Positions 13,200-24,399 of a stretch of DNA of 64,000 nt are shown piece by piece (position 1 is the first letter of the stretch; the number at the start of each line of letters is the position of its first letter). Made by a program: the position numbers and the translations under genes. Below the pieces are notes generated by a model. The model saw only the letters and a list, made by a program, of their open reading frames with translations. It did no database searches and was not told the origin of the DNA. Location: contig JAEVLN010000035.1 of NCBI GenBank assembly GCA_018350325.1, forward strand, positions 114,505 through 178,504, written 5' to 3'. Origin of the DNA: Globodera rostochiensis. Its lineage: Eukaryota; Nematoda; Chromadorea; Rhabditida; Heteroderidae.

Positions 13200-16100
13200 A
13201 TGTAAACATTTATTTTGTTTTCCTAAAATAAAATAATATTTTTATCTTTGTAAATAATGCATAAATTATGATTAGCGAATGTAATATTTTATTTTATTTA
13301 CTTTGTTATTTTAAATAATACGTAATTTGATATCACAAATATTAAATTTTATTGTCACCAACTTCGTTGGACCGCCTCTACCGGGCCCGCGTTAAAATCA
13401 AAAATTTGGTAAACATCTAAAGAATTTAGTGTTAAAATAAAATGATATTTATTATTTTGACCTTTTTTTTGCTATTTTAATCTTGTAAGAAAATCTCTTG
13501 GTCTAATAAAATTGTCGTTTATTTCAAATTTTGTGTTTAAACCTTTATTATTAATTTATAAGTTTATTAAGAAACTGAACGTAGATTTATGTAGCATATG
13601 ATGAGGTTTTTATTACTTTTCACGAATTTATATAAATTTGCAAATTTTTACTTACTTTATTGATCAATTGTATTCTCGCACTTGCGATTTGATCAAAGAA
13701 ATTGTTTTCTGATGGTTTGTATTGCATTTTTACTAAGTATTTAATATGATTAATGTTGAATAAAATTTTTTAAATACAATTTGGTTTCTATTTTTTCATT
13801 TCATTTAATTTTATATTTAAATTTTTTTTAAGTTATTATAACTCTTAAAAATTTTTGAATTTACTGATATTATATTGCACATCTTTTCTTTAACGAAATT
13901 AATTTGAATGGATGCAATAATTTTATATCCGGGTTAATTTTTCGGAAACCGTTATTTCTACTTATTTTTTGACTGTTATAGCATTATAGTAATTGTTTTA
14001 ATTTGTAATTCTGTAAAGCTCAAATGAAATAAACAAAACTAAGAAAAATATAATCATAAAAAATTATATAAATAATAACTAGAGCAAAGACAGTTTTGAT
14101 GCAGAGCAGAGTGTCATTTAATAAACAAACTTTGGTAAATAAATAACTTTAACATAGAAATCAAAAGAATTAAAACATAAAATACTTTAAAATTAAATAG
14201 TCATTTTTTTTTGATTATAAAAAATTGAAAACAAAAATTATTAGCCCCAGAGAGAAGAGCATCTCACAAGATTGTAGAATGATGCGTCCCACCCTCTATG
14301 CCTATTCATTCATTTCCGTTGTCCTGGTTCATTTTGAATCTTCGTAGCGACTTTCTTAATTAAAAAGAATGCAATATAACACAAATAACAATACAACAAA
14401 TATGGAATTAATAATGATCTTGAAATACTAGATACCTTGTATGAAAGATATTTGAATTAAAAATAAATTATTTTAACTTAGCAAAAGGAATTTTTTTGTT
14501 ATAAAAATAAATCATCTAATTTTCCTTTGAGGAAATCCGGGTTGGAATTCTTTGGTACTTCAGCAATATAAAAAATATTCTACTATTTAATATATAATAT
14601 ACACAGTGATGCCGATTAGAAACGACAGCATGGACAAATACTAGAGGCTTTTAAAATAAATTTATTTCTTAACAATAAAATTTTACGTACAAAATACGAG
14701 GCTTCTCTAATTTATATTATGAGATGTAATTTTTATCAATGCAAAAATATTTAAAATTTGTATTAATAAAATAAATTATTAAAAAGCATTCTTAAAAATG
14801 GCAAACATTGCGTTGAAATACCAAAATTAATAGAAAGCAAATTAATATAAAAAAATAAAAAATATTTTTACTCAACAGATTAAATGTTAGCTCAAGAGTT
14901 AAAATTTTTTATCAATTCAAACAAGTGTTTAAAACCCAAGATGATAAAAGTAATTCGCGTTGCAGTGGCAATAACTCTTTTATTTGACTATTACAGGCTG
15001 TCAGCACATTGAAGATATTATAATTAAGGAAGTTTTAATGAATATACTGAGCTTTAGGTTTTTATTTACTAATTCTGCAGATTATTTATACAAGTGCACT
15101 AAATTATCTTGTAATAATGTTTATAATCATGGCATTTATAAATACAATGAAGTTGTTAATTAATCTTTTATTTAAATATTATTCTCATTCGTATTTGTAC
15201 AATTAACTTTTTCTTATTCTGCTACCTTAACTGCCATATATATAACGATATTTTATTATTAAAAGTTTTTGAAACAGTTTTAATCAAAAGATATTTAATA
15301 TTAAAAAATAATAGGGTATTAATATTTAATAATTTCTTTTAATTTGAGGATTAATGTTTTATTTATAGTAAATGGTTTGGTGTTGATATTTTAAATAATT
15401 ACTATGTATTCTATTTTTCTAATTTTAATATTTAACTTTTTTTGTAAATTGATCGGCTCGGCTGGCTTACCAACTCAGCCGTATTCCAAAATTACACAGT
15501 CCGGATGAGCACTTCAAAATCCATATCATATACCGTTGTTCGTTGATTTTAGTAATTGATATAAGTATTAAATTTTTTGCAAAATTTGAAAATATCAAAG
15601 TGAATCATGACATTTTAAATATAATAAAGTTGTTAATAATCTTTTATTTTAATAAATATTAATCTCATTAGTATTTGTACAATTAGCGTTTTCTTATTCT
15701 GCTACCTTAACTGTTATTTATTTAACAATATTTTTTCTTATTAATAATTTAGAGATTGTGATTTAAATAATTTATACCGTTCATTTAAATTGTATAATTA
15801 TCAGTTTTACCTTTATATAGTAAAAATAAAATCGCCTAAATTTGAAGTGTGAATTCGTTTATGCGCATGATTTCATTTGCATCTTTATTATTTAGTTTGA
15901 AGTAGCATCAATTCGCACTATTATAAGAATATTGTGAATAAAAGCGTAACATTTATTTTAGCATAATATTATTTTTTTAAATTCTTGATTGACTTAGTAT
16001 ACAACAAATTTAGCCCATGTCTTTCTTGTTCAGTCCGATTATTCTGTAATTGAAGGGTGGATTATTTAGAATAAGTGATTATTTATTACGTGTCGAGATC

Positions 16101-16490
16101 GCTTTTTCTTCAAAATATCACATATTTTCTTTAAATATATTAATTCACGTTTTGTAGCATACTTTTAATCCGTCTTATATTTTATTTCAATTATCATTTT
16201 GTTAATATTAAATTTATTAATTTTATAATGTCTAAAAATATTTATTTGCAAATATTTCAAACCGGAAAGGCAAAGAATCATTTTAAATAAATTTTTACTT
16301 CTTATGTGTTGGTGTGCAAACCCGCTTGAGTGCAAGCAGTTATTTATTGTTTTTCATTTGTCTTATGCGCTTCCCCGCATTAATACAAATTTTTGAATAA
16401 ATTTTTAATATTTTTACATGCGCAAGAAAAGAATTTTGGAAATAAATTTTTGCTTCAAATTCCTTAACAAAGATTGCCATTTTTTAAAAA
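13200..16490. other. A+T-rich, isolated GC patches only
   Basis: Patches at 13360-13400, 14240-14350 and 15450-15535 have short frames on both strands. One possible exon lies just before this block (13134-13191, after TTTATTTTAG, residues YKYKFRLCGGDALLK). Confidence 0.5.
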
Positions 16491-16497
16491 AATTCCC

Positions 16498-16523
16498 CCG
16501 GCGGCGCTTGTCGGCACCGCCGG
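16498..16523. repeat. GC hairpin repeat, copy 3
   Basis: Arms CCGGCGGCGC(T) and GGCACCGCCGG, with one base changed next to the loop. The upstream flank AACAAAGATTGCCATTTTT recurs in reverse orientation at about 21185-21205. Confidence 0.85.
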
Positions 16524-17805
16524 ACCTTTCACATTCCTAAAAAGTAGATACCGGAATTTTGATGACCGGATTCGGAAACAAATTTATATTATTTTTCTTG
16601 CCCACTGAAGACAATGCTGAAAGTTTTGAGAAAAAAAATGTTTTATGAGCAAAATCCCCACCCGACCCCTGGCATGGTCAACCCCGGCCTCTATGACCCC
16701 GACTGAGGGGACGGTTTGGTTTGTAGTTGACGTGATTGATGTGACACTGATCAGAAAAAACATCGAATAATTAAAAAATCGTAAATTTAGGCTTTTTGGT
16801 AGGTTTTACTAAAAACTTTTGGGTTTTGTTCAAATTTTGGGTTTTGCCAGACCAAAAAAAACCAAAACCAAGATAAACCCAATATTATTGACCAAATTTT
16901 GTTTGGGTCCAACTTTCAGATCTCTAAATAATACGTTTGTAAGAATGGCTCCAACCGGCGTCACATCAAATTTGAATATTATTTTAAAATTGTTTGAAGG
17001 CAACTTTAAATTTTTTTTTTTGATTTAAGCGTTAACTAAGAATGTATTCTTTACACTTAATTATATTTTATTTAAGACGAGGACCGAAGTATGCCCGAAG
17101 TTTTTTGCAGGCAACGAGAAACGAGGTTCTGACGCGCGAGGATTCGCTATTAAGAATTTTTGCACCAGTGACGACGACGTGTTCATTATTGTGATTTTGG
17201 CTTTTTAAATTAATATTTTTTTTATTTAAAACTTTAATTAAAGTTGGAAATCTGAAGCTATGTTTTTTCTAATTAAATCATACGATAAGTCAGACCGCGG
17301 ACCTGATTTATCACATCAGATCGTCATATTTGTGTTCATCAGATCAGGGATGTGATCTCACATCGTACAATCATATCACGTGCACGTATTTGACATTGAA
17401 AAAAGAACCTAACAAAAGCAAAACAAAATCAAACGAGTAAATAAATTTTTTTGAATATTTATTATAACTTACGCATTTATAAATTTATACACATGTATTA
17501 AACCCATACTAAGAATCTAAGCGTCTAAATCATTATTAATCGTCAGACAAAAAAGATATATTTAAATAATAAGACAACTTTGATTTAAATTTAATCAATC
17601 TTTTGCCCAAATATTCTTCTAAAAGTATAAAACAAATAAATACAGGTGCTCACTTGATTTTTTATTTGAATTTTATCGTAAATTCTTTTTTTTTTGAAAA
17701 TAATAACAAGAAAATAAATAATGTTATTAACATCAAATAATATTTTATGTTCCAAAAAATTTATCAATCGATTGTTTGTACACTAAATAAGTTAATAAAA
17801 CACCT

Positions 17806-17820
17806 GAATTCGGCACGAGG
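17806..17820 (+). other. Match to a cDNA-library adaptor sequence
   Basis: GAATTCGGCACGAGG is, from memory, the EcoRI adaptor junction of a widely used lambda cDNA library system. Its GC-rich 15 bases stand alone in A+T-rich sequence. It may be coincidence, contamination or a chimeric join. Confidence 0.5.
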
Positions 17821-18659
17821 TTGACCTTGATTAAAATAATCTGTTACAATGCCAGTATAAAAATAATTAAAAATAATCTGAATCTAAATAAATAGGCCAT
17901 ATTATTCTCACAAATAATTGATAAATTCGTCAAACACGATGAAATAAACATGTTTTGATACTTAAAGAGCTTTGATGGAATAGATTTTGAAAAGTAAGTA
18001 GCCTAAATTTTGAATATGAAAATTGATTCAGTTCAATATGATTTTTTTGTTGAGAAGTTTTGATCAATTTAATTCCAGCAAAAATCAAACTGCTGTGATT
18101 ATTTAATTATAATAAAAACAAAACCAAAAATCGAACCTTCTTTACTATTCTAAATGTTTCGCGTAATCAAAACTAGTAAAAATTGTTAGCAATTCTAGTA
18201 ATTACATTATAAAACAAATTTAAAATGAAATGCTTGATCACATTTTTTTAAAATAATTAAATTAACGGTCGTTGGTTTGTATATCACTTCAAAAAATACA
18301 TCATTTGCGATGTTTGCTTTTAATTTATTATTCAAATTCAGCAACGTTTAAAATTGTAAGCTTAAGACATATGCCGAATTGGCCGTGCACCATTTTTTAT
18401 ATCAAATAAATCTGCCGATTTTCATTTCAATTGTGCTCAAATTGTATGTTTTTAAATTTTACGTTGCATAACATTAAATGTTTTAGTTTTGCGAGCAGGT
18501 TATGTTTAACACGTTCATTTAGCTATTCAGTTTTTCCCAAATATAAAGTCATCAACATTATTTTTTTGATTATGTAATTGATTTTTATAGTTTTCGAGAC
18601 CCATTTTAAAATGCGAGTTTATTTAATAATGTTTTATTTAATATGTTGAATTTTGCGCC

Positions 18660-18902
18660 ATGAGTTTGCAACCAAGATTTAAAAAGAAGATTAGAAAAAA
18701 CCGTCGTACTTCAGGGAACGTTTTTGCCATTGTTGTTGCCCTTGTCATGATTTCACTGTTGTTTAGTCTAGTAAAAACAAAATTTAAATTTGTTACAAAT
18801 TATTATTCTGTGCCCTCCACCTCAATTACTTTTGTATTTTTATTATTTTGGTTATTTTCATTTCTTTCGATTTTAGTGTTTTATTTTAGCTTTCAGGAAT
18901 GA
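18660..18902 (+). CDS. 80-codon ORF with two hydrophobic segments
   Basis: Basic N-terminus (PRFKKKIRKNRR), then hydrophobic segments near residues 20-40 and 54-77. It could encode a small membrane protein with positive-inside topology. A+T-rich DNA readily produces Phe/Leu/Ile-rich frames by chance, so confidence is low. Confidence 0.15.
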   Translation: MSLQPRFKKKIRKNRRTSGNVFAIVVALVMISLLFSLVKTKFKFVTNYYSVPSTSITFVFLLFWLFSFLSILVFYFSFQE

Positions 18903-19031
18903 TAATTTATAAGCTAGTTTCTTGTTATCGGCACCCAATCGGTCAGTTAATAATATGGGCAAAATTTTTTAATGGTTGGAGGTGACAGAATCAGTGAGTT
19001 ATTTATTTAGCTACATTATTTACGTCAAATT

Positions 19032-19286
19032 TTGATTAATTTTTTAAGTAGTAATAGTAATTTGGCATTTATCATGCTTTGCTTTAGTTCTATGTTGATG
19101 TTTATTTTATTTTGGCTATTGTACCATTCATTCTTTTCACATAATATTAATTTGTATTATGGAATGTTTATCAAATATTATTATAAAATATCAAATTATA
19201 TTCACATCAAATTTTTATCTAATAAATCCAGATGGCATGTATATATTGTTTTGGGTATATCATTTTTGATTCATTTTTTCGAATAA
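19032..19286 (+). CDS. 84-codon hydrophobic ORF
   Basis: Three Phe/Leu-rich segments (LAFIMLCFSSMLMFILFWLL; YIVLGISFLIHFF). It could be a membrane peptide or a chance frame. It follows 130 bp after the similarly hydrophobic frame at 18660-18902. Confidence 0.1.
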   Translation: MINFLSSNSNLAFIMLCFSSMLMFILFWLLYHSFFSHNINLYYGMFIKYYYKISNYIHIKFLSNKSRWHVYIVLGISFLIHFFE

Positions 19287-20468
19287 TCGCCATATATTTG
19301 GTTATCAAGGCTCTACTGGTTGTCAGCAATCAGTTATTTTCTTGTTTTCCCCCATTTTATTGTTCATCTTATAATTTTAGTTCAAGAGCAGATAAAGCGG
19401 GATACCCTGAAAAAGAAAATTTGCGTCGTTGCGTTAATTTATAAAATATTTTTAAAATAATTGTTTCACATAAACACAATTTCGTCATTATATGGCATGC
19501 AAAAATTTCATTAAAAATTGAAAACAAAGAATAATATAATTGTTTTTGTTCAATATTAATTAAATTTATTAATGCCAAAAATATCCAATAACAAAAATAC
19601 GGAGATGAATATAGATTGTTCTTGAAATAATAAAATAGCCAAGCTCCGCTGGCAGAAATGACATAGAAAATTTAAAATTTAATTTAAAATAATTTTAAGA
19701 TTATAATTTAGCATATTCATTTAATTATTTCCCATTGAATCCGTCTTTAAGACACAAGGGAGCACAACCAGTTATAAATTTAATCAAAATTGAATTTACT
19801 AAAGCTTAACTTAAAAAATTAAAAACTCAAAATAATTCTCTTGTGCTAGAAAAAAATATTTCATAAAAATTGCGCTACTTTAATATTAAATATTCTGAAA
19901 GAATTACTGTGCCAAAAATAAATTTGATTTAAACCCTTAAAAATATAAAAACAAAATTAAATTGAAAAAAATAAAATCAACTAATGGAAAGAAAAGACAA
20001 AGCAGATAAAATATGTACAAACTTAAAAAATTGATTTAGTATGTTGACTGCGACAACTTTAACATTTTATGCGATTGCCCGATTAGTTGCGGGCCTAAGC
20101 AAACCAAAACACTTTGAAAGCATAATATAATTAACGTACAGTCCAGAATTAAGATTTTAAAACAAAATAAATAATAGTATATCAAAGTACAAAAAATTCA
20201 GAATAATATACCAAAGCTTAAAATATGTTATTAACCTAAAAGAAATATTTAGTAATTGGATAAATGACACATAAAAACTAGGGTTGTTGGCGGTTGGTTA
20301 ACCAAACCGAAACCGAAAACCGGCTTTTTTGGCCCAAAAACCGAAACCGAAAACCGAGGGTCGTAAAACCGGCCTAACCGAAAACCGGGGGTACCGGTTA
20401 TCGGTTTTTTCGGTTTGAAAAAAACACCCCTAATGAGGGATATTATGGGACGCCGTAGGTGAAAAGGC

Positions 20469-20523
20469 TGGTGTAGTGGTGAGTGGGGGTAGGTTGAACT
20501 GTGTTGGGAGTAGGTTCAGATCC
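20469..20523 (+). promoter_or_regulatory. tRNA-like pol III internal promoter, SINE-like copy 1
   Basis: A-box-like TGGTGTAGTGG (20469-20479) and B-box-like GGTTCAGATCC (20513-20523) are 33 bp apart, the usual A-B distance. The A box is identical to that of the copy at 34.2 kb and the spacing is nearly the same (32 bp). A short T-rich stretch follows. The body does not fold as a full tRNA by eye, so it is probably a SINE head. Confidence 0.6.
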
Positions 20524-20921
20524 GGTCTGTATTTGTTTTTTCAAACCTCCTCTTAACTTTACTGTGTGTAAACAATTCCAAAAGTTTTTAAATTCACTAT
20601 TTTTTTAATTAAATAAAATTCACAAGTGTGATTGGACGAATTCACTGAATATTTAAAAAATGAAAACTTTGTTCAAAGTTGAGTGACCCCGACTGTGTAA
20701 TTTATTTTTTATCACTTTCGGTGAGCATCTATGGTGGACGAAGCAAATAATTAAAATTTAATTTTATTTTTGTAATTGTGGATCAAATTTCTTAACAAAT
20801 TCGTTAAATCTCAAATAAAAATTTCCCGGACTCTTATCACTCCTAAAAAGCTTAAAATGACCGGATTTTTAAATTTTTGACCGAAACTTTTAACAAATTG
20901 AGTCAAAAATTCAAAATTTTT

Positions 20922-20947
20922 TCGGCGGCGCCTATCGGCACCTCCGA
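20922..20947. repeat. GC hairpin repeat, copy 4, inside the hAT element
   Basis: Arms TCGGCGGCGCC and GGCACCTCCGA, loop TATC, one additional stem mismatch. The same TTGAGTCAAAAATTCAAAA leader as copy 1 precedes it, and a C tract follows. Confidence 0.85.
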
Positions 20948-21625
20948 CGCTCCCCCCCCCCCCCTCCTATCCCGTCTCAAAGAAAAATAGGCCTAAATAA
21001 AGCTTGAAAGGGCCTTAGCCAGAAAAATTTTGCCGATAGGAATCGCCGTGAAAATTTTTGGGATTTTTGTTAATAAACTTCATCAAAATTGGCAAAATTA
21101 CGCATTTTTGGGGTTTCGGGAAATTTTTCAAAAAAAAATATCTTTACGTAAAAGTGGAGGGGATGCCCGGCGGGGAAATTTTAAAAATGGCAATCTTTGT
21201 TAAGAAAATTGAAGCAAAAGCTCAGAAAGATGTGATAAATTTATTTAAAAATTCTTTTTTTCTCAACATTGATTTTTAAAAAAACTGAATTCGTCCAACC
21301 AAAAAATAAAATAAAATTTGCCAAAAACCGCTTTCGGTTTTCGGTTAACCGGGTGTCGGCCAAAAACCGAAACCGAAAACCGGGGGTCGGTAAACCGGCC
21401 TAACCGAAAACCGGTACCCCCGGTTTAAAACCCGCCCACAACCCTAATAAAAACTGTAATAAAACGAGAGATGTGATTATAGCAATTTGAATATTTTATG
21501 AATAGAAAATAGCCTGGTTAAAAAAATAAATAAAACTAATTCTTGTTTACATTATCCTATTAATTAAATAAAAAAGGCAATTATTTTTACTGATATAATT
21601 TCCAAACATTATATTAAGTGTTTAA

Positions 21626-21944
21626 AAGCGAAATAATGCGTTAACATTTAAAAAATGGACAAGCTACCTAGCTGATTTTTTGCAACAATTCGATCGGCGA
21701 GGAAGACGACGTGAGAAATATAATTTTAAATTGAAAAAGCATAAAAAAACTGAAATAATTTCAAAAACAAATCCATAATAAATTATTGCAATTTTACTCT
21801 GTAATATATTTATAATTAGATATCTTTAAGCAGCTGCGCAAATCACCCGACGAGTTGAAGCAAGAATGGAGAAATGATGATGGAATATATAAAATCAAAT
21901 TCCCGAGGTCGAATAATACAAAAAAAGTTAATAGAATAAATTAA
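21626..21944 (+). CDS. Candidate two-exon 3' gene end beside the LTR element
   Basis: Frame 21626-21710 ends at a GTGAGA donor, and 21820-21944 begins after ATAATTAG. Phases match (1+2). The joined peptide has KKWTSYLADFLQQFDRRGRR and then KQLRKSPDELKQEWRNDDG, ending in TAA at 21942-21944. The 4-bp target site of the LTR retrotransposon starts at the next base. The frame is charged and mixed like real coding sequence, but is short and lacks its own ATG. Unknown function. Confidence 0.25.
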
Positions 21945-21948
21945 TAAA

Positions 21949-22378
21949 TGTAAGGAGTTGGACAATTGCCCCATATAATTATTTCATTATTCTTTCCAGT
22001 GGTCACCGGACTTTCCCATTCAATCATTGCACATTTCATTCATCTCATGTCCCCGCCCACTTATATGAACATCAAATGCTGCCCCCATATCATTCATCTC
22101 TCGGATCTCGACACTCAGCCCTCAAGAGACGCGACACACTGATCCCTCTCCCAACTCCCGAGAAACTCAGCCCGGAAAGCTCAAGTCGACAGAGCAATTC
22201 CATCTTATACATTTCATTGTCGGAGAGACGTCGGAGGAATAAAGCATTTATACCAAATGTCCAATTCGGGGGGGAGAACCATCAGATCCAGGGCCCGGAT
22301 CCTTCCCCTGAACATTCCCCAATTCCATCTGAGTTCTGACGGTGCGTCGACTGGGGAGCACAGCACGCATCCCTCACT
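21949..22378 (+). repeat. 5' long terminal repeat
   Basis: 430 bp, matching the 3' copy at all but one base that I could find. It carries an AATAAA polyadenylation signal at 22238-22243. An A+T-rich TATAAT-like stretch lies near 21975. An 87-codon frame starting at 22076 occurs identically in both LTRs, as expected of a duplicated repeat, and is not evidence of a gene. Confidence 0.93.
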
Positions 22379-22397
22379 GGTAGCACCGGATGGTTCC
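22378..22397 (+). other. tRNA primer-binding site, initiator-Met type
   Basis: TGGTAGCACCGGATGG follows the 5' LTR. It begins with the TGG complementary to a tRNA CCA end. As I recall the 3' end of metazoan initiator Met tRNA, 14 of these first 16 positions are complementary to it, with a two-base difference in the acceptor stem. This is the primer class used by many Ty3/Gypsy elements. Confirmation needs this species' own tRNA. Confidence 0.75.
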
Positions 22398-22434
22398 TCT
22401 CAATTTTGGGAACATCCATCGGCATTCGACAACA

Positions 22435-22512
22435 ATGAAAAGATTCCGCGAGTGGGTTCGGCAGAGGATGAGTTTGGCCAATTTGGAGGATGCTAGCGAA
22501 GTAAGTGGTTAA
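22435..22512 (+). CDS. Short leader ORF, 25 codons, possible first gag exon
   Basis: ATG at 22435 opens a 25-residue basic peptide starting MKRFREWVRQR, ending in TAA at 22510. A good splice-donor match (GTAAGT) lies at 22501-22506, so this could be a short coding leader exon spliced to gag. No acceptor is clear enough to fix the junction. It may equally be an upstream ORF without function. Confidence 0.25.
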   Translation: MKRFREWVRQRMSLANLEDASEVSG

Positions 22513-22680
22513 CCAAGCCTGCGGGCTAAAGGCAATTATGAAATCGTGCACGAAATTAATGAGTAGAGAAACATTCAAAATGACAAGAAGAGATTCGAAA
22601 AAAAGTCAAGCAAAAATGCCATACAGACGCAATAGTTAAACAAGACAAGAATATTATTCAGATTCAAAGGTAAAAGTGTG

Positions 22681-22683
<3 letters not shown>

Positions 22684-22732
<49 letters not shown>
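22684..22732 (+). repeat. Internal poly(A) tract of 49 A
   Basis: An uninterrupted run of A in the leader between the primer site and gag. It lies between two copies of a 27-bp segment (22511-22537 and 23297-23323) that differ by one base. Poly(A) inside an LTR element is unusual. Either a polyadenylated transcript fragment was captured, or the run expanded by slippage. Confidence 0.9.
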
Positions 22733-22734
<2 letters not shown>

Positions 22735-23254
22735 AAACGAATCACATCAGGTCAAATCCCGAAGAGGACTAATTAAAGAAGAGTTCGGACCCTGAAATTA
22801 CATTAAATTCTCAAGCAGCAAGTATGTTAAGTTCAAAGTTCATTCCTGTGTCAATTGAGTGTCATTAATAATCGTTTCCGGAATGGAAATCGCGACAGCT
22901 CTCACGGCTCACGGAGAGCGATAGAAATCAGCGGCGAAGGGAACAAAGATCAGCTGAGTTGAGAGAGTGGGAAAGTTTTTTTTTGTTCGGCAAACACATT
23001 ATTCCCCGATAAGTGAAATTGGAACGGGGAGTGTAAAGGAAGCAATACGCTCGCACATTACAATTTTTCTCGAGCCCGAGGCTTTTTAACCGTCCACGTC
23101 CAACCAGTGGAATCACTTTCTTCCGCACAATAGTTTCTAAAGGAGGATGACAAGAGCAATTGCTTTCAATGTCTTATACCAAATTAATTAAGTCCATTCT
23201 TAGATTACCTAAAAAAAACCCAAATTGAAACCCAGCGAATTCTCTCCCTTTCTG

Positions 23255-24235
23255 ATGAGTGCAGCGGATGACCCTAATGCTGGGGCACCTGCACAGAACC
23301 AAGCCTGCGGGCTAGAGGCAATTGTTGAAGTGAAAAATGAGACTGAAACTCCGATATCTGTGATCAGCAAGAGATTTTGGGCCGGAAAAACAACTATTAG
23401 GGTGTCTGACATGGAAAATGCCCATGCTGAGATCTTAAAATTGGAGGATGGAGTGAACCGTGCCCTCAGATCGGTCAATCGGTCTCTCAATCTGAAGGGG
23501 CAGTGGGTAAATCAGGTGGTATCAAACGCGAATGCAAACTTTGAGACTCTAAAAGTTCAAGTTAACACGCTCGCTGAAAGAGTTGATGAGTTGGAAAGGG
23601 CGAGTGAAAGCACTGAGCCGAGTGAAACTCGATATGGCCATACCCCAACGTTTGTCACTCCATTGGATGGGAGACAAGGGGATCGGGGCGAGGACAGCAT
23701 TTCAGAAGAGGAACAGGAGGAAGAAGACAGGGCTGTCTATGAAGTTAACATGCTCAGCAACACCTTGTCCATCGGGTCGAGCTTGGAGGTTTTTGGTGAA
23801 GAATCACTGTTTGCGTTTGAAGATTGGGCTGAGCGGTTCAAAGACTATCTATCAGTCTCTGGAAAGAATTGGACAGATGAGGAAAAAGTGACAAGGCTCA
23901 AGCTGGCACTGAAAGACACCCCCAGAGCATTATTTAAGGAGCTGTTGCCTGCTCAAATTAGGACTGTCGATGACGCACTGAACGCCCTGAGAGCCAAATT
24001 GGACTCGCCTCAGCGACGTGAAATTGCAAAAAGGACGCTTTCTCTATGCAAGCAGCGTGAAGATGAGACGGTTGTCCAATTTCTGCGAAGACTCTCACCC
24101 CTCGTAGAAGCCACCAACCCATCACTCTCATGCGACCAGCGCAAGGAGAAAGTGTGTGAAGAGTTTTGGTTGACCCGGACTACGTCAATGTCATCCGACA
24201 GACGAATTGCCAACATGATCAACGTGGACGCCTGA
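23255..24235 (+). pseudogene. gag: Retrotransposon Gag, frame broken near the C-terminus
   Basis: An open frame of 326 codons from ATG 23255; the same frame is open ten codons further upstream but without an ATG. In order it shows an Ala/Asn-rich N-terminus; a helical, coiled-coil-like stretch around residues 58-120 (heptad-like Leu/Val with ERVDELERA); an acidic run near 146-160 (EEEQEEED); and a capsid-type retrotrans_gag core around residues 183-303, with the FEDWAERFKDYLSV, LKLALKDTPRALFKEL and LDSPQRREIAKRTLSLC motifs typical of Ty3/Gypsy Gag. Gag would form the particle that packages the element RNA. The frame leaves the family pattern near 24164-24167 (a run of four T) and stops at 24235. 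The -1 frame continues as a recognisable Gag tail. I see no CCHC zinc knuckle. Either one base was lost in the T run, or there is a programmed -1 shift. Confidence 0.85.
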
Positions 24236-24399
24236 TGCTTGCAGGGGAGGGGATGGTGAGGTCGGAGGACTTCTACATCAAGTGGAGAGGTAACAATGAA
24301 GGAAGCCGCGCAGGTGGGTCAAGGGGTAATGAAAGGGGGGAGGACAGATACAGACCCTACTTCTTTCAGAACCGAGGGCGTGGACAGCAACGGCGGTGA
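24166..24399 (+). pseudogene. gag: Gag C-terminal tail in the -1 frame
   Basis: About 77 codons open in the frame -1 relative to gag, starting at the T run where gag loses its family resemblance. It begins VDPDYVNVIRQ, which fits the segment after the Gag core, then LAGEGMVRSEDFYIKW, then a Gly/Arg-rich nucleic-acid-binding-like end finishing RGRGQQRR and TGA. It has no independent ATG, so I read it as the displaced end of gag. Confidence 0.55.

Larger units (their letters stand above)
20279..21446. mobile_element. Non-autonomous hAT-type element, 1168 bp
   Basis: The ends are TAGGGTTGTTGGCGG and CCGCCCACAACCCTA, inverted repeats with one mismatch in 15. They are flanked by an exact 8-bp direct repeat ATAAAAAC at 20271-20278 and 21447-21454. 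An 8-bp duplication plus termini fitting the YARNG rule identify the hAT superfamily. Both subterminal regions are packed with AACCG/CCGAAAAC motifs, typical binding sites for hAT transposases. No transposase frame is present. Inside lie a SINE-like pol III promoter (20469-20523) and hairpin-family repeats in both orientations (about 20922 and 21170), so the element is composite. Confidence 0.9.

Noticed and set aside
22076..22339. 87-codon ORF, repeated identically at 25017-25280
   Set aside because: It lies wholly within the LTRs, so identity follows from LTR duplication and not from coding constraint.
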